Source of the DNA: CAZIAK01 sp964537035
Lineage (GTDB): Bacteria; Planctomycetota; B15-G4
Length of the DNA: 64,000 nucleotides
Assembly (NCBI GenBank): GCA_964537035.1
Contig: CAZIAK010000021.1
Location: forward strand, 15,924 to 79,923
Direction: 5' to 3'
Shown here piece by piece: positions 27,529 to 36,235 of the stretch. Every line of letters starts with the position of its first letter. Position 1 is the stretch's first letter. The notes below the pieces were generated by a model that saw only the letters and a program-made list of their open reading frames with translations, ran no database searches and was not told the DNA's origin. Position numbers and translations under genes: made by a program.

Positions 27529-28689
27529 CTACCAGGTCTGCCAGTTGTAGAGCTCGCCTCGGTGTTCGCCTGCGCTGCCTACGGGCAGGGTCATTTTGAA
27601 GTGCTTGGTCTCTGGTGGAAGGCAGGTGTCCCCTTCGCAGGCCTGGTAGGTCACGGCAAGGGACACCGTGGCTTCGCTGCCCTCGAAGTCGTCAGCCATG
27701 GCCAGGACCAGAGCGTTGATGGGGATGTCGTGCTCGTAATAGGTGAGGTCCTCCTCCATCAGCTCATCGCGGACCGTCTTTGGCTGGGGGTACGTCAACG
27801 GGTTGGCCAACGTGAGCCCCTCGGGCAGGGTCACGGCGATGGACAGCGGCGACATGAGCGTCGAGCCTGGCGCATAGACCTTCCAGCCCAGGGCGATCTC
27901 CGGCAAGAACATCAGCTTGGTTGTCTTGCCAGGGGCGAAGCGGTCGTGGGAGAAGGCCCAGCGCGCGTCGAGCACGTCATCGGCCTCTGCGAACGTGCCG
28001 CTGCCGGCGACGTGGAGCCGACCTTCGTCGTAGTCCATGTCCGGGGCGTCCTTGCCGGCGATGTCCGCCAGCTCCGCCAGAATCACGTCTGTTCTTGCTC
28101 GCGCCTCTTTGATGCCGGGGATGGCCCGGCGGATGAGTCCTTCATCGTCGATCAAGAACGTCCCGAAGAGACTGAACATCGAACTCTCGCCCTCGGGGTC
28201 GCAGACGATGGTGATCCCTTCGCCCACCAGCGACTGGATGCGCGCGAGCTTCTCGGGGTCTGTCTCTTTCTGGGCAATGGCGATGATGTCGGTGTCGAGG
28301 GCTTCGAATGCAGCGAGGTGATCATGCAGCTCCACGAGCTGCCGCATGCAATACAGTCACCACCAGGCTTGGAAGGTCGTCACCATCGTGTGACGTCCGG
28401 GCCCCCCCACGCGCAGAGGCAGCAACTCGCCGTCCGGACCTGGCAACATCAGCTTCGGAGCGGGCGCCTCGAGGGCGACAGGTACCCACTCGCCGTCGGC
28501 TGCGAGGGAGCGGTCTCGGACGATCTCTTCATCGAGCCTGACCTGGGAGCCGGTGCGCTTGTAGAACTCGTAGTAGCCGGGCAACTCGTCAGCGAAGACG
28601 GGCGCGGTGTCATCGACGACCGAGCCCGGGGGCGCCACGGTAGAGAGGCCAAGACCGGCTGACATGGTGAGCAGTGCGAGAGCGAACAT
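27529..28689 (-). CDS. Predicted selenoprotein: UxxC redoxin with DsbD-alpha-like domain
   Basis: Read through one in-frame TGA at 28357-28359, this is a 386-residue exported protein. The ATG at 28689 has GGAG seven bases upstream and a signal peptide (MFALALLTMSAGLGLS). A redoxin (AhpC/TSA-type) domain follows: APKLMLPGPDGELLPL, then MVTTFQAWW-U-LYC-MRQLVELH, with Sec 111 and Cys 114 where the family has CxxC, then DIIAIAQ, SMFSLFGTFLIDDEG. The C-terminal third resembles the DsbD N-terminal (alpha) domain, including TYQACEGDTCLPPETKHF with its Cys pair. A 7-bp hairpin sits 15-31 nt after the TGA. I infer a periplasmic thiol oxidoreductase with Sec. The alternative is a broken gene, but the frame is intact on both sides and only the redox residue is affected. 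Confidence 0.8.
28326..28342 (-). promoter_or_regulatory. Bacterial SECIS candidate of the UxxC selenoprotein
   Basis: On the mRNA the sequence is GCAGCTC-GTG-GAGCTGC, a perfect 7-bp stem with a GUG loop. The stem starts 15 nt after the TGA and the loop G is 22 nt after it. The published bacterial SECIS model asks for a short apical loop with G in its first two positions, 16-37 nt after UGA, so this fits. CAT and ATG outside the stem could add pairs below a small bulge. Confidence 0.75.
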
Positions 28690-28861
28690 GAGAGGCTCCG
28701 AGAGTGGGACTGGCCGAGGCGGGGCTGTGAAGGGCCGCCATCATGGCTGTGGCAAAGGTCTGTGTGAAGCGCCAGCAGCACGGGGAAAGTCGTCAGAGAT
28801 TCAGTGCAATGGAGGAAGGACCCAGACGACATGATGTGACTTCGCCTCGGGAGATCAGGAC
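28690..28861. promoter_or_regulatory. Divergent promoter region of the selenoprotein pair
   Basis: These 172 bases separate the two divergent start codons and must carry both promoters. GGAG ribosome sites are visible next to each gene. I cannot pick reliable -35/-10 boxes. Confidence 0.5.
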
Positions 28862-30092
28862 ATGCGTCATCCGTTCATGTGTGTAGCGTCCGCTGGCTTG
28901 GCGTGGGTCACCGCGTGCTCAGCAGCCCCGCCAGCTTCTGAGGCCAGCGCGCAGCTCATGGCCAGCAACGGCGAACTCAGTGAGCCGGACACAGTCTGGC
29001 AGTATCTGGCGAGCAAGTACGACACCGACAGTGACGGGTCTGTCGCCGCCGCCGAATACGACCGAGGCGCAGAGACCTTCGCGCGCCTCGACAAGAACAG
29101 CGACGGCGTCCTCAGTCTGTCCGACTTCGCGCCGACCGATGAGGGTGGCATGGCCATGACTCCCGAGCGCATGGCACCCATGATCCTCAGTCGCGGCTTT
29201 CAACAGGACGACGATCCTGCGCTCACTCGCGATGAGTTGTCCCGGACGTTTGCCGCCATGGACGCTGATCAAGATGGTTCCTTGACGGCAGCAGAGGCTG
29301 GGCCTGCCTACACCTCCATGCGAGCCATGATGGACATGGACTTCCACTCCATGCTCGTCTCCGCTGCGGACGGAAACAGCGACGGTGAGCTGTCCGAGTT
29401 CGAGCTGCTGCTGCTCTTCGATCGCCTCGACCAGGACAGCGACGGCTCGCTGACTCCCATGACGGGCCGGCGAGACTCTGGCTCTCGTCAGGGAAGCGAG
29501 GCTAGGGGAGAGATGCAAGAGGGTGGTGAGTTGCCCCCCGCATCCGAAGGCCTCATGGCGCCAGACTTTTCCTTGAAGCCCGCCACTGGTGGCGGCGACC
29601 CGGTGCAGCTGTCCTCCTTTCGCGGGGATCGGCCGGTGGCCCTCATCTTCGGATCCTATACATGACCTCCTTTCCGCCGTTCAGCCGGTCGGCTGAAGGA
29701 GTTGTGGAGTCAGTACGGTGACGACGTGGCCTTCTTCGTGGTCTACATCCGCGAGGCTCACGCCCTGGACAGCAGCTCACCGCTCGGCGGTGACGGCATG
29801 CCCATTCTCGAGGACCCCACCACCTGGGGTGAGCGACAGGCCGCCGCCGAAGTGTGCATGGCCAAGCTGGTCCCTCGAGCCCATGCCTGCGCTGATCGAC
29901 GGGTTGGACGACGCTGTGAACACGGCCTACGAGGGTTGGCCCGACCGGCTCTACCTGGTGGGCAAGGACGGCCGCATCGTCATGCGCGGCGATCGAGGTC
30001 CCTTCGGCTTCAAGCCCGACCTGCTGGAGGGCGCGATCCGCGCTGAGTTGGGCTTGCCCAGGACCTCTGCTGAGGGCGACGGCGAGGGTTGA
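28862..30092 (+). CDS. Predicted selenoprotein: EF-hand lipoprotein with iodothyronine-deiodinase-like domain (apparent frameshift)
   Basis: The N-terminal part carries a signal peptide with a likely lipobox (WVTACSA) and five EF-hand loops (for example DTDSDGSVAAAE at 54-65, DKNSDGVLSLSD at 77-88, DADQDGSLTAAE at 134-145). From about residue 232 (APDFSLKP) a thioredoxin-like deiodinase domain runs through an in-frame TGA at 29663-29665: VALIFGSYT-U-PPFRRSAG, then FFVVYIREAHALD, the family's YIxEAH motif. A hairpin of SECIS type follows the TGA. Near 29870 the similarity moves by one base to frame 3: EVCMAKL, then EPMPALIDGLDDAV, WPDRLYLVGKDGRIV and GPFGFKPDLLEGAI, ending at 30092. One extra G (CTGG for CTG) would explain it. 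It may be a sequence error, a real mutation or a programmed shift. Substrate of bacterial members is unknown. Confidence 0.78.
29680..29697 (+). promoter_or_regulatory. Bacterial SECIS candidate of the deiodinase-like selenoprotein
   Basis: TTCAGCC-GGTC-GGCTGAA forms a perfect 7-bp stem with a GGUC loop. The stem begins 15 nt after the TGA and the loop G is 22 nt after it, the same geometry as in the divergent partner. CTCC before and GGAG after the stem could extend it across an internal loop. GGUC also occurs in the E. coli fdhF SECIS loop. Confidence 0.75.
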
Positions 30093-30103
30093 GCAGTCGC
30101 AGT

Positions 30104-31195
30104 TCAGCCTCGCGGGTCTTCGACCACGTGGTCCTGGCCGTAGAACTTGGCCGTGGTGCGGGTGTGAAAGGTGATCGCCGAGATGGGCTCGTAGTGTGGG
30201 TCGGTCAACCCTGGCAGCACCCTCAGGATGTCGGTCGGCGGCACGTAGGCGGCGAGGGGAAAGCTGACCCGGGAACGGGCCGCTACGGAGGCGTCCCGGG
30301 GCCGTCCCACACGGTGGGTGGTCGAAGGCAAGAGGTCATTGGACAGGCGCTGTAGGTAGTCGCCTGTGTTGAGCACGATCGAACCCGGGGGCGCATGCAG
30401 CCGCACCCACTTGCCGTTGCGGTGCAGCACCTGCAGGCCTTCGGTGGTGGGGGCCGGGAGCAAGGTGAACATGTCCACGTCTTCGTGCCCAAGGAGGCGG
30501 CCCGCAAGACCGCTGGCATCAGCGCCCTGCAACGGCGGGTAGGAGTTCAGGCGCAAGCCGAAGTGCGGGCGCACCCAGCGATCGTCATAGAGCGAAGGGT
30601 CGCAGCCCAGAGACTGCAAAATCGCGGCCATGATGGGCTGCAGAAGGGGCAGCTCGGCAGCCACCAGTCTGCGAAAGCGTTGCTCGAAGACTGGCTTCGG
30701 CCAGAACGGCGTGGAGTCGAAGGCGGGATCTTCGTCGAGGTTGAACGCCCGGCGCCCAAAGACCCAACCCTCGACGAGGTCGGGGTGGATGCGGCTGGTC
30801 TCCTTGATCGGAAAGTAGCCTTCTTTCACAGCCTCATGACGTTGAGCCAGAAAACCCTGCTTCACCGGGAGTGGTGTGCAGTTGAAGACCTCCTCGACCC
30901 AGGCCGCCGCGTCGACAAAGAGCTGGGGGTCGACGCCGTGGCCTTCGAGAATGGCGAAGCCGATCTCGCCCATGGCCTGCCCCAGCTCAGCGGCGAAGGC
31001 GGTGCGATCCCCATGGTCACCGTGCAGGTAGCGGCCGAGGTCGCAGGTGGTGAAGCGAAACTCGTCGTCGAACGCGGCCTGATCATCGGCCGCTTCGGCC
31101 AGGTGGTAGTCAGGTTTCTGCACCTGATCGAACTGCGCGAATTCCTTGCTGGATGCCGCTGGACCGTGGGCCTGGTCGGGAGTCTTCTCGCTCAT
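30104..31195 (-). CDS. 2-oxoglutarate/Fe(II) oxygenase, isopenicillin-N-synthase-like
   Basis: A 363-residue soluble dioxygenase. The N-terminal DIOX_N part (GQAMGEIGFAILEGHGVD) is followed by the jelly-roll core with iron ligands HED in LLGHEDVDMFTLL (His 237, Asp 239) and His 294 in STTHRVGRP, and the 2-oxoglutarate-binding RVS at 309-311. Family members hydroxylate or oxidise small molecules; plant-type and microbial secondary-metabolism enzymes share this form. The substrate is unknown. It is convergent with the deiodinase-like gene, with 11 bases between them, and lies 73 bases downstream of the zinc-ribbon gene. Confidence 0.9.
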   Translation of the reverse strand: MSEKTPDQAHGPAASSKEFAQFDQVQKPDYHLAEAADDQAAFDDEFRFTTCDLGRYLHGDHGDRTAFAAELGQAMGEIGFAILEGHGVDPQLFVDAAAWVEEVFNCTPLPVKQGFLAQRHEAVKEGYFPIKETSRIHPDLVEGWVFGRRAFNLDEDPAFDSTPFWPKPVFEQRFRRLVAAELPLLQPIMAAILQSLGCDPSLYDDRWVRPHFGLRLNSYPPLQGADASGLAGRLLGHEDVDMFTLLPAPTTEGLQVLHRNGKWVRLHAPPGSIVLNTGDYLQRLSNDLLPSTTHRVGRPRDASVAARSRVSFPLAAYVPPTDILRVLPGLTDPHYEPISAITFHTRTTAKFYGQDHVVEDPRG

Positions 31196-31245
31196 GCGGC
31201 CATGGTAGCCGAAGGACCGGAGCCCGGCTGCAGCGGGATCGACCG

Positions 31246-31260
31246 GCGGGCTCGGCCCGC
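31246..31260 (-). terminator. Candidate terminator hairpin after the zinc-ribbon gene
   Basis: A perfect 6-bp GC stem with a 3-base loop, GCGGGC-TCG-GCCCGC, begins 8 bases after the stop codon of the zinc-ribbon gene. No U tract follows on the minus strand, so termination is inferred from position only. Confidence 0.35.
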
Positions 31261-31268
31261 ACCGCAGA

Positions 31269-31586
31269 TCAGTCTGCCTGGGACTTCAGCAGCGCCTCGC
31301 GGAAGCCGGTGTACTCCTCGATCACCGGCGTCGGCGGGGGATTGCACGAGTGGATGTCCTTGGCCTCGTACTGCTGCAGGTGTTTGGCGCTGGCCAGCAG
31401 CGCATCGATGGCGGCCAGCTTCTCCTCGAAACTCTGCCCTCGCTCATAGAGGTGCATGGTCTCGTAGATGATGTTGCTGTGCTTCTCGATGTCAGGAGTC
31501 ACGGTGGGCTCGCAGACCTTGCAGAGCCCCTCGTTGTCGACCTTCGAGAAGAAACCACCTTTGTCACATTGTTTGCAGCGTGCCAT
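31269..31586 (-). CDS. Small zinc-ribbon protein
   Basis: A 105-residue protein. Two Cys pairs near the N-terminus (CKQC at residues 4-7 and CKVC at 22-25) form a zinc ribbon. The rest is helical (SNIIYETMHLYERGQSFEEK) and has no signal peptide. The start is the ATG at 31586 just before MARCKQCDKGG. I do not recognise a specific family; the C-terminal region suggests an adaptor or regulatory role rather than an enzyme. Confidence 0.65.
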   Translation of the reverse strand: MARCKQCDKGGFFSKVDNEGLCKVCEPTVTPDIEKHSNIIYETMHLYERGQSFEEKLAAIDALLASAKHLQQYEAKDIHSCNPPPTPVIEEYTGFREALLKSQAD

Positions 31587-31687
31587 GGCGGCCCATCCTA
31601 CAGACGGGGCCGCAGGATGGGAGGGCAAAGTGCCGGGGGTTGGGGCTGACTGCTAGCGCTTGGCCTCCATCGGTCCTCTCTGGTGAG

Positions 31688-34162
31688 TCAGAACTCGACC
31701 TGCAGTGCGTTGCTGAAACCGAACCCTTGTGTCTGCACCGGGTCGACCAGGATGAACTGGAGGAAGACGGTGAGTGGCGTGCCAGTGCCAGTCACGTTGG
31801 GAATGGACAAGGCGCCCATGCCGTCGGTCTGCAAGGCGGTTAAACTGGCCCAGGGGAAGGGCACCAGGGTGCCGCCCTTGAGCGGCACCGAACCGTTGGC
31901 CAGACCGAGCGCCAGGTAGGCCGTGGTGTTCGACGGTGCGCCGGCGAGCTCAAGGTCGGCGGAGCCGCCGGCCATGGTCAGGTCGTCGCCGCAGAGGCTC
32001 ACCGCGGCGTTGCCCGGTCCGGCCAGGCCCAGGTCGAGGGCGCAGAACTCGCCGGTCACGTCGGGCAGATCCCGATCGTTGATGGTGAGCGTGTGGGTGC
32101 GGCTGGTCTGCTGCCCGGCAGAGTCTGTGGCAGTGACCGTGATCTGGTGTGTGCCCAGTGAGAGCGTGCTGACGATGAAACGTCGGCCGCTGCCCAGGTT
32201 GCCGTCCAGGTCTGAGGTCCACTGAATCGAGGCACCGGTGAGCGCGTTGTCTTCCAGGTCCCAGCCGGAGCTGTGCAGGATCACGCTGGAGCTCTTCTTG
32301 AAGTTCTTCTGGTCGTCCGGGTGATAGATCTCGACGAAGGGTGGTTGGCCGCCGGCCGAAGCGTAGGCGCCCGGGCCGTTGAGTGGAGCCGTGGTCGCGC
32401 GAGTGGTGTGAAAGCCGTCGCTCACCAACAGCTCGATGTAGCCCTGTCCGGGCACGAAGTGGGGCAAACCTGCCAGGTCGATGGTGGCGACATTCGCGGT
32501 GCTGTGAGTGATCAGCGGCAGGGTCTTGTGTTGCCCATCGGGGACATAGCGCACGGTGGTGTGCAGGGCGTCGCCGTCAGCGTCGTGCGTGTCCCAGCGC
32601 AGAGTCAGCTGTTGTCCCGTGAGGGTCTGCGCTGTGGGGGAGAGCACGGTGATCTCGGGCGCATGGGCGCTGGCCCTGATCGTGGTGGGGACGGCGGGAT
32701 GTGTGCCCGCAGCGGTGATCGAGAGACCCTCCAGGCGTTGCCCGTCGAGGGTCTGGGCAGGGATGAGCGCGGTGAAATGGGTGACAGGGTCGGAGGGCAT
32801 GTCGCTGTCCTGGTCGCTCTCGGCAGGCACCTCGGCGCAGCTCCCTTCGTCGGCGCTGGAGCGGGCGCTGAGAGCGAAGCCGCCCACGGGGGCGCCGTTC
32901 AACAGGCCGCGAATGAGCAGATCTTCTTGCCCAGGCAGCGCGGGGCGGCTGGCCTCCGTTGCCATGATCTCCAGCACAGGCTGCAGCGAGAGATCACCGG
33001 TCTGCCGGTCCCAGCGCCCGGAGACGAGCAGGTGGGGCGTGGGCTGTCCGCTGCCGGCTGCGTCGTCGCCCGCGTCTTGGTCCGTGGCGGGCAGGGAGAG
33101 ATCGGGGTGGTTGTAGAACGACTCGAACGTGCTCTGGTGAATCCAGGCCGTGGGCGTGAGCTGCCCCGGCACCATGATGTCGAGCAGGGTCTTGATCTTG
33201 ATCTTGCCCAGAGACAGGGGGATGGCCAGGTGCCGCTCCACGTCTTCGCCGAGCACGTTGGTGGTCAGCGAGTTGTGAAACTGGCCGAAGTTGTGGCCCA
33301 GCTCGTGTGCGTAGGTGCGCTGGTGTCGCGACGTCTGCGTGTTGCCCATGGAGGCTACGTCGTTGATGAAGGCCTGTCCGTTGTAGGGCAGCCCGCCCGG
33401 CACCCAGCCGTAGATGAAGTCGGGTCGGGGGTTGGTGAGCAGCAGGTCGGTCTTGAGCGAGCTGTTCAGCGCAGACCCGGAACCACTCAGGGACGACGTC
33501 CAGAGCTTGCTCGGCGCATCTGTGCGTCGGTACTCGAACTCGCCACCGGGGTAGATGCCCTGCACGAAGGCGTCGCCCACGCCCGGTTTGATCAGGTCGT
33601 CGTCCGGCAGGTTGGGCACCGCGCCTCCGCTGGGGCGATAGTCGATGGGGGAGTACATCAACGTGAGCAGCTCCTGTTCTCCGAAGGAGAGGCTGGCCGT
33701 CGAGGTCGTGTTGTTGGACAGGTCCGTCTCCAACACGTGATTGGGCCCGGGCGGGTTGAGCTGCACCTCGAAGACCACGTCGTCGGAGACCGGTGGGATG
33801 TAGGCGAAGTTGAGCATGCTCTTGCTCAACGTGGGGTCACTGTCGCCCTCCACGAGCAGGGGGCCGTTGAGCGAGAAGACTGGTGAGTCCATGGCCTCTA
33901 TGCCATCGACGTAGACCCGCATGAGGCCGTCCATGGAGACGTTGGGGGTGTTGGGGCCGGACACTGCGATCAGCGCTCGCACGGTCACGGGCCGCTCGCC
34001 GATGAGTGCGCCGGTCCTGATGATCTGCATGGGGCGCACGGACGAGAGGGTGTAGTCGGTGTCCTGGGCGAAGGTGGTGCTGGCGGTCAGGGACGTCAGC
34101 GCAGTGCAGGTCAAGGCGGCCAGGGACAGCACACGGTGGGACAGGGCCATGTGTGAGTTCAC
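31688..34162 (-). CDS. Secreted metzincin-like metalloprotease, multidomain
   Basis: An 824-residue exported protein. A signal peptide (LSLAALTCTALTSLTASTTFAQ) precedes a domain with the full metzincin zinc motif HELGHNFGQFH at residues 286-296 (three His ligands and the catalytic Glu). Downstream are Ig-like or PKD-like beta domains (LTGQQLTLRWDTHDADGD, LTGASIQWTSDLDG), then a divergent copy of the shared planctomycete module (LDLGLAGPG, VPLKGGTLVP, FGFSNALQVEF) at the end. It probably digests extracellular protein and stays on the cell surface or in secreted vesicles. The Met-turn is not certain: DIMVPGQLTP is a candidate. Confidence 0.82.
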   Translation of the reverse strand: MNSHMALSHRVLSLAALTCTALTSLTASTTFAQDTDYTLSSVRPMQIIRTGALIGERPVTVRALIAVSGPNTPNVSMDGLMRVYVDGIEAMDSPVFSLNGPLLVEGDSDPTLSKSMLNFAYIPPVSDDVVFEVQLNPPGPNHVLETDLSNNTTSTASLSFGEQELLTLMYSPIDYRPSGGAVPNLPDDDLIKPGVGDAFVQGIYPGGEFEYRRTDAPSKLWTSSLSGSGSALNSSLKTDLLLTNPRPDFIYGWVPGGLPYNGQAFINDVASMGNTQTSRHQRTYAHELGHNFGQFHNSLTTNVLGEDVERHLAIPLSLGKIKIKTLLDIMVPGQLTPTAWIHQSTFESFYNHPDLSLPATDQDAGDDAAGSGQPTPHLLVSGRWDRQTGDLSLQPVLEIMATEASRPALPGQEDLLIRGLLNGAPVGGFALSARSSADEGSCAEVPAESDQDSDMPSDPVTHFTALIPAQTLDGQRLEGLSITAAGTHPAVPTTIRASAHAPEITVLSPTAQTLTGQQLTLRWDTHDADGDALHTTVRYVPDGQHKTLPLITHSTANVATIDLAGLPHFVPGQGYIELLVSDGFHTTRATTAPLNGPGAYASAGGQPPFVEIYHPDDQKNFKKSSSVILHSSGWDLEDNALTGASIQWTSDLDGNLGSGRRFIVSTLSLGTHQITVTATDSAGQQTSRTHTLTINDRDLPDVTGEFCALDLGLAGPGNAAVSLCGDDLTMAGGSADLELAGAPSNTTAYLALGLANGSVPLKGGTLVPFPWASLTALQTDGMGALSIPNVTGTGTPLTVFLQFILVDPVQTQGFGFSNALQVEF

Positions 34163-34189
34163 AGTTTCGGGGAGAGTGGGCGAGTCGAG

Positions 34190-35740
34190 TCAGGGAGTGA
34201 TCTTGGTGATGCCGTTGCTGGCGGCGAAGAGCTGGGAGGCGGAGGCGTCCGTGACCCAGAGCTGCAGGTAGAGCGGCACGCCAGGGGCAGCGCCGCTGGG
34301 CCAGGTGGTGTCGATCACGAGCTGTCCCGCCGGGTCGGTGAAAAGGCCGGACAGGATCAGGTCGGGGGAGGGCACGAGCACGCCGCCCTTGAAGCCCGCA
34401 GACAGATTGCTCACGCCGACGACCAGGAACGCCGGAGCGCCCGGGGCTGCTTGGCCCAGGCCGAGGCACAGCTCGCTCTCGGAGCTGAGGTCGCCCAGGC
34501 CGATCAATGACGGGACGCCTGCCAGGCCCTGCTTGCCCAGGCCCAGGTTCGTCCAGATGTCGCCGCTGAGCTGAAACCCAAGCGCGTTGCCGGAGTTGAC
34601 CGCGCTGCCGAACGCACCGATCACGCCGACCACGGAGCGATCGCCGCTCAGTCCCACCGACCAGCCGAAGCGATCGTTGGCCTTGCCGTTGGGTGCCGTG
34701 AGCTGGGACGTCTGGCTGCCGGTGTTCACGTCGTAGACGTAGGCGGCGCCTGAGCTGTTGCCGAAGGCGTCATGGTTGTTTGCGCTCACCAGAATCTGGG
34801 CGCCGCTGAGTGCGATAGACTCGCCGAAGCGGTCGTTGGACACGGCGTCACTTGCCAGGAGTGTGGTGAGCTGTGAGCCGCTGGTGGTGTCGAAGAGGTA
34901 GGCCACTCCCACGCTGGGGGCGCCAAAGGTCGCGAAGGGCGAGCCCACCACAGCGCGGTCGCCGTTCACCGCGACGGCCCGGCCGAAGAAGGCGTTGGCC
35001 TGGGGGCTGCCCGCGGTGAGCTTGTGTGTCTGCAGCCCTGTGGTGGCGTCGAAGAGATAGGCCGCGCCTTGAGAGCCGTTCTTGCCCGGGGCGCCGACGA
35101 TGACCGTGTTGCCCTCGATGGCCGACGAGTTGCCGAAGAGGTCGGAGGCCGCGCCGTCGCTGGCGGTGAGCTTGAACAGCTGCATGCCGGTCGAGACATC
35201 GAACAGATACGCCGAGCCCGCACCAGCGCCGTTGTCGTCGTCACCGGGTGCGCCGATCACGGCGATGTTGCCGCTCAGACCCAGAGAGAAGCCGAACTGA
35301 TCGCCGAGGGCGCCGTCCGCCGGGGCGAACTTGTCAAGCTGCAGGCCCGAGGAGCTGTCAAACAGGTAGACCGAGCCGGAGGTGCTGCCGTTGTCGTCGT
35401 CTTTGTAGGACGAGGCCATGGCGTTGTTGCCGCTGATGGACACCGCGAAGCCAAAGCTGTCGAAGGCCGCGCCGTCATCGGGCACGAGCTTGGCGATCTG
35501 TTGCCCCGTGGACAGGTTGAACAGGTAGGCAGAGCCAGAGAGGGTCCCGCTCACGTCATCACGGGGGGCGGCCACGATGGCCGTGGTGCCGCTGACCGCC
35601 ACCGCCGCACCCAGATTGTCGCTCGCCACGCTGTCGGCCCCGTTGAGCACGGCGATGGGTTCGCCAGCCTCCGCCGAGCTGGCGCCGAGCGTGATCAAGA
35701 GGGTCAGTGCGGAGGCAGCAGCTGTGTGAAGGGTGCCCAT
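34190..35740 (-). CDS. Secreted FG-GAP repeat protein
   Basis: A 516-residue exported protein. A signal peptide (ASALTLLITLGASSAEA) is followed by about seven FG-GAP-like units of the kind GDQFGFSLGLSGNIAVIGAPGDDDNGAGAGSAYLF, each naming a blade of an integrin-like propeller. The C-terminal 120 residues are the shared module: LGLGKQGLAGVPSLIG, GFKGGVLVPSPD and FAASNGITKITP. It lies 27 bases after the metzincin start on the same strand, so it is upstream in a likely operon. I chose the ATG at 35740 as the signal peptide start. Confidence 0.86.
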   Translation of the reverse strand: MGTLHTAAASALTLLITLGASSAEAGEPIAVLNGADSVASDNLGAAVAVSGTTAIVAAPRDDVSGTLSGSAYLFNLSTGQQIAKLVPDDGAAFDSFGFAVSISGNNAMASSYKDDDNGSTSGSVYLFDSSSGLQLDKFAPADGALGDQFGFSLGLSGNIAVIGAPGDDDNGAGAGSAYLFDVSTGMQLFKLTASDGAASDLFGNSSAIEGNTVIVGAPGKNGSQGAAYLFDATTGLQTHKLTAGSPQANAFFGRAVAVNGDRAVVGSPFATFGAPSVGVAYLFDTTSGSQLTTLLASDAVSNDRFGESIALSGAQILVSANNHDAFGNSSGAAYVYDVNTGSQTSQLTAPNGKANDRFGWSVGLSGDRSVVGVIGAFGSAVNSGNALGFQLSGDIWTNLGLGKQGLAGVPSLIGLGDLSSESELCLGLGQAAPGAPAFLVVGVSNLSAGFKGGVLVPSPDLILSGLFTDPAGQLVIDTTWPSGAAPGVPLYLQLWVTDASASQLFAASNGITKITP

Positions 35741-36235
35741 GGCGTCTTCCCAGTGGCTATGGGGCTCGGCGTCACCAGCAATGCCACGTGCAGTGCTGAA
35801 TGCAGGCGGCGTAAGGCGAGGGAGGGAGAGCCTGCGCTGCCGGTCGTCCGTGCGGGTGCTTGCACGGTACCACCATGTGGGAAAACCGCCCATGGTGACC
35901 TGGGGTGACGGCAGGCTTTGCGGGTCTGGCATCCCACGTCTGATAGCCTATTCCGTCGAATCGAGTGATCGTCTGTCGGTGAATGAGACGATACAGAGCC
36001 TTCTGATACGCATTGCCAATCGGCCACGACTGCCGTTCTGAACCTGACGGCGGGCGCTGCCGTCCCGGCGGTGCTGGCCTGGCTCTGCGTTTGCACGTGG
36101 GCTTGCTCCGTGCTGTTCACGGCCGTCGACTCCGTCTGGCTGTCCGACAAGGTCTTTCGTTACACGAAGGACACGGCCAGCTCTGCACGCACGGGCACAG
36201 GGTGATGGCGCGAGCGGGTGATCGCTGGCAGCTGA
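35741..36235. other. Intergenic region upstream of the FG-GAP gene
   Basis: This 495-base gap separates the end of the YVTN-type gene from the FG-GAP gene on the same strand. It must hold the promoter of the FG-GAP gene. The open frames across it lack signal, family similarity and ribosome sites. I see no tRNA or clear terminator. Confidence 0.5.

Noticed and set aside
28357..28359. Treating the redoxin TGA as a true stop giving two genes
   Set aside because: The second half would begin inside the redoxin fold without a ribosome site, and the TGA is at the redox residue with a SECIS-like stem after it.
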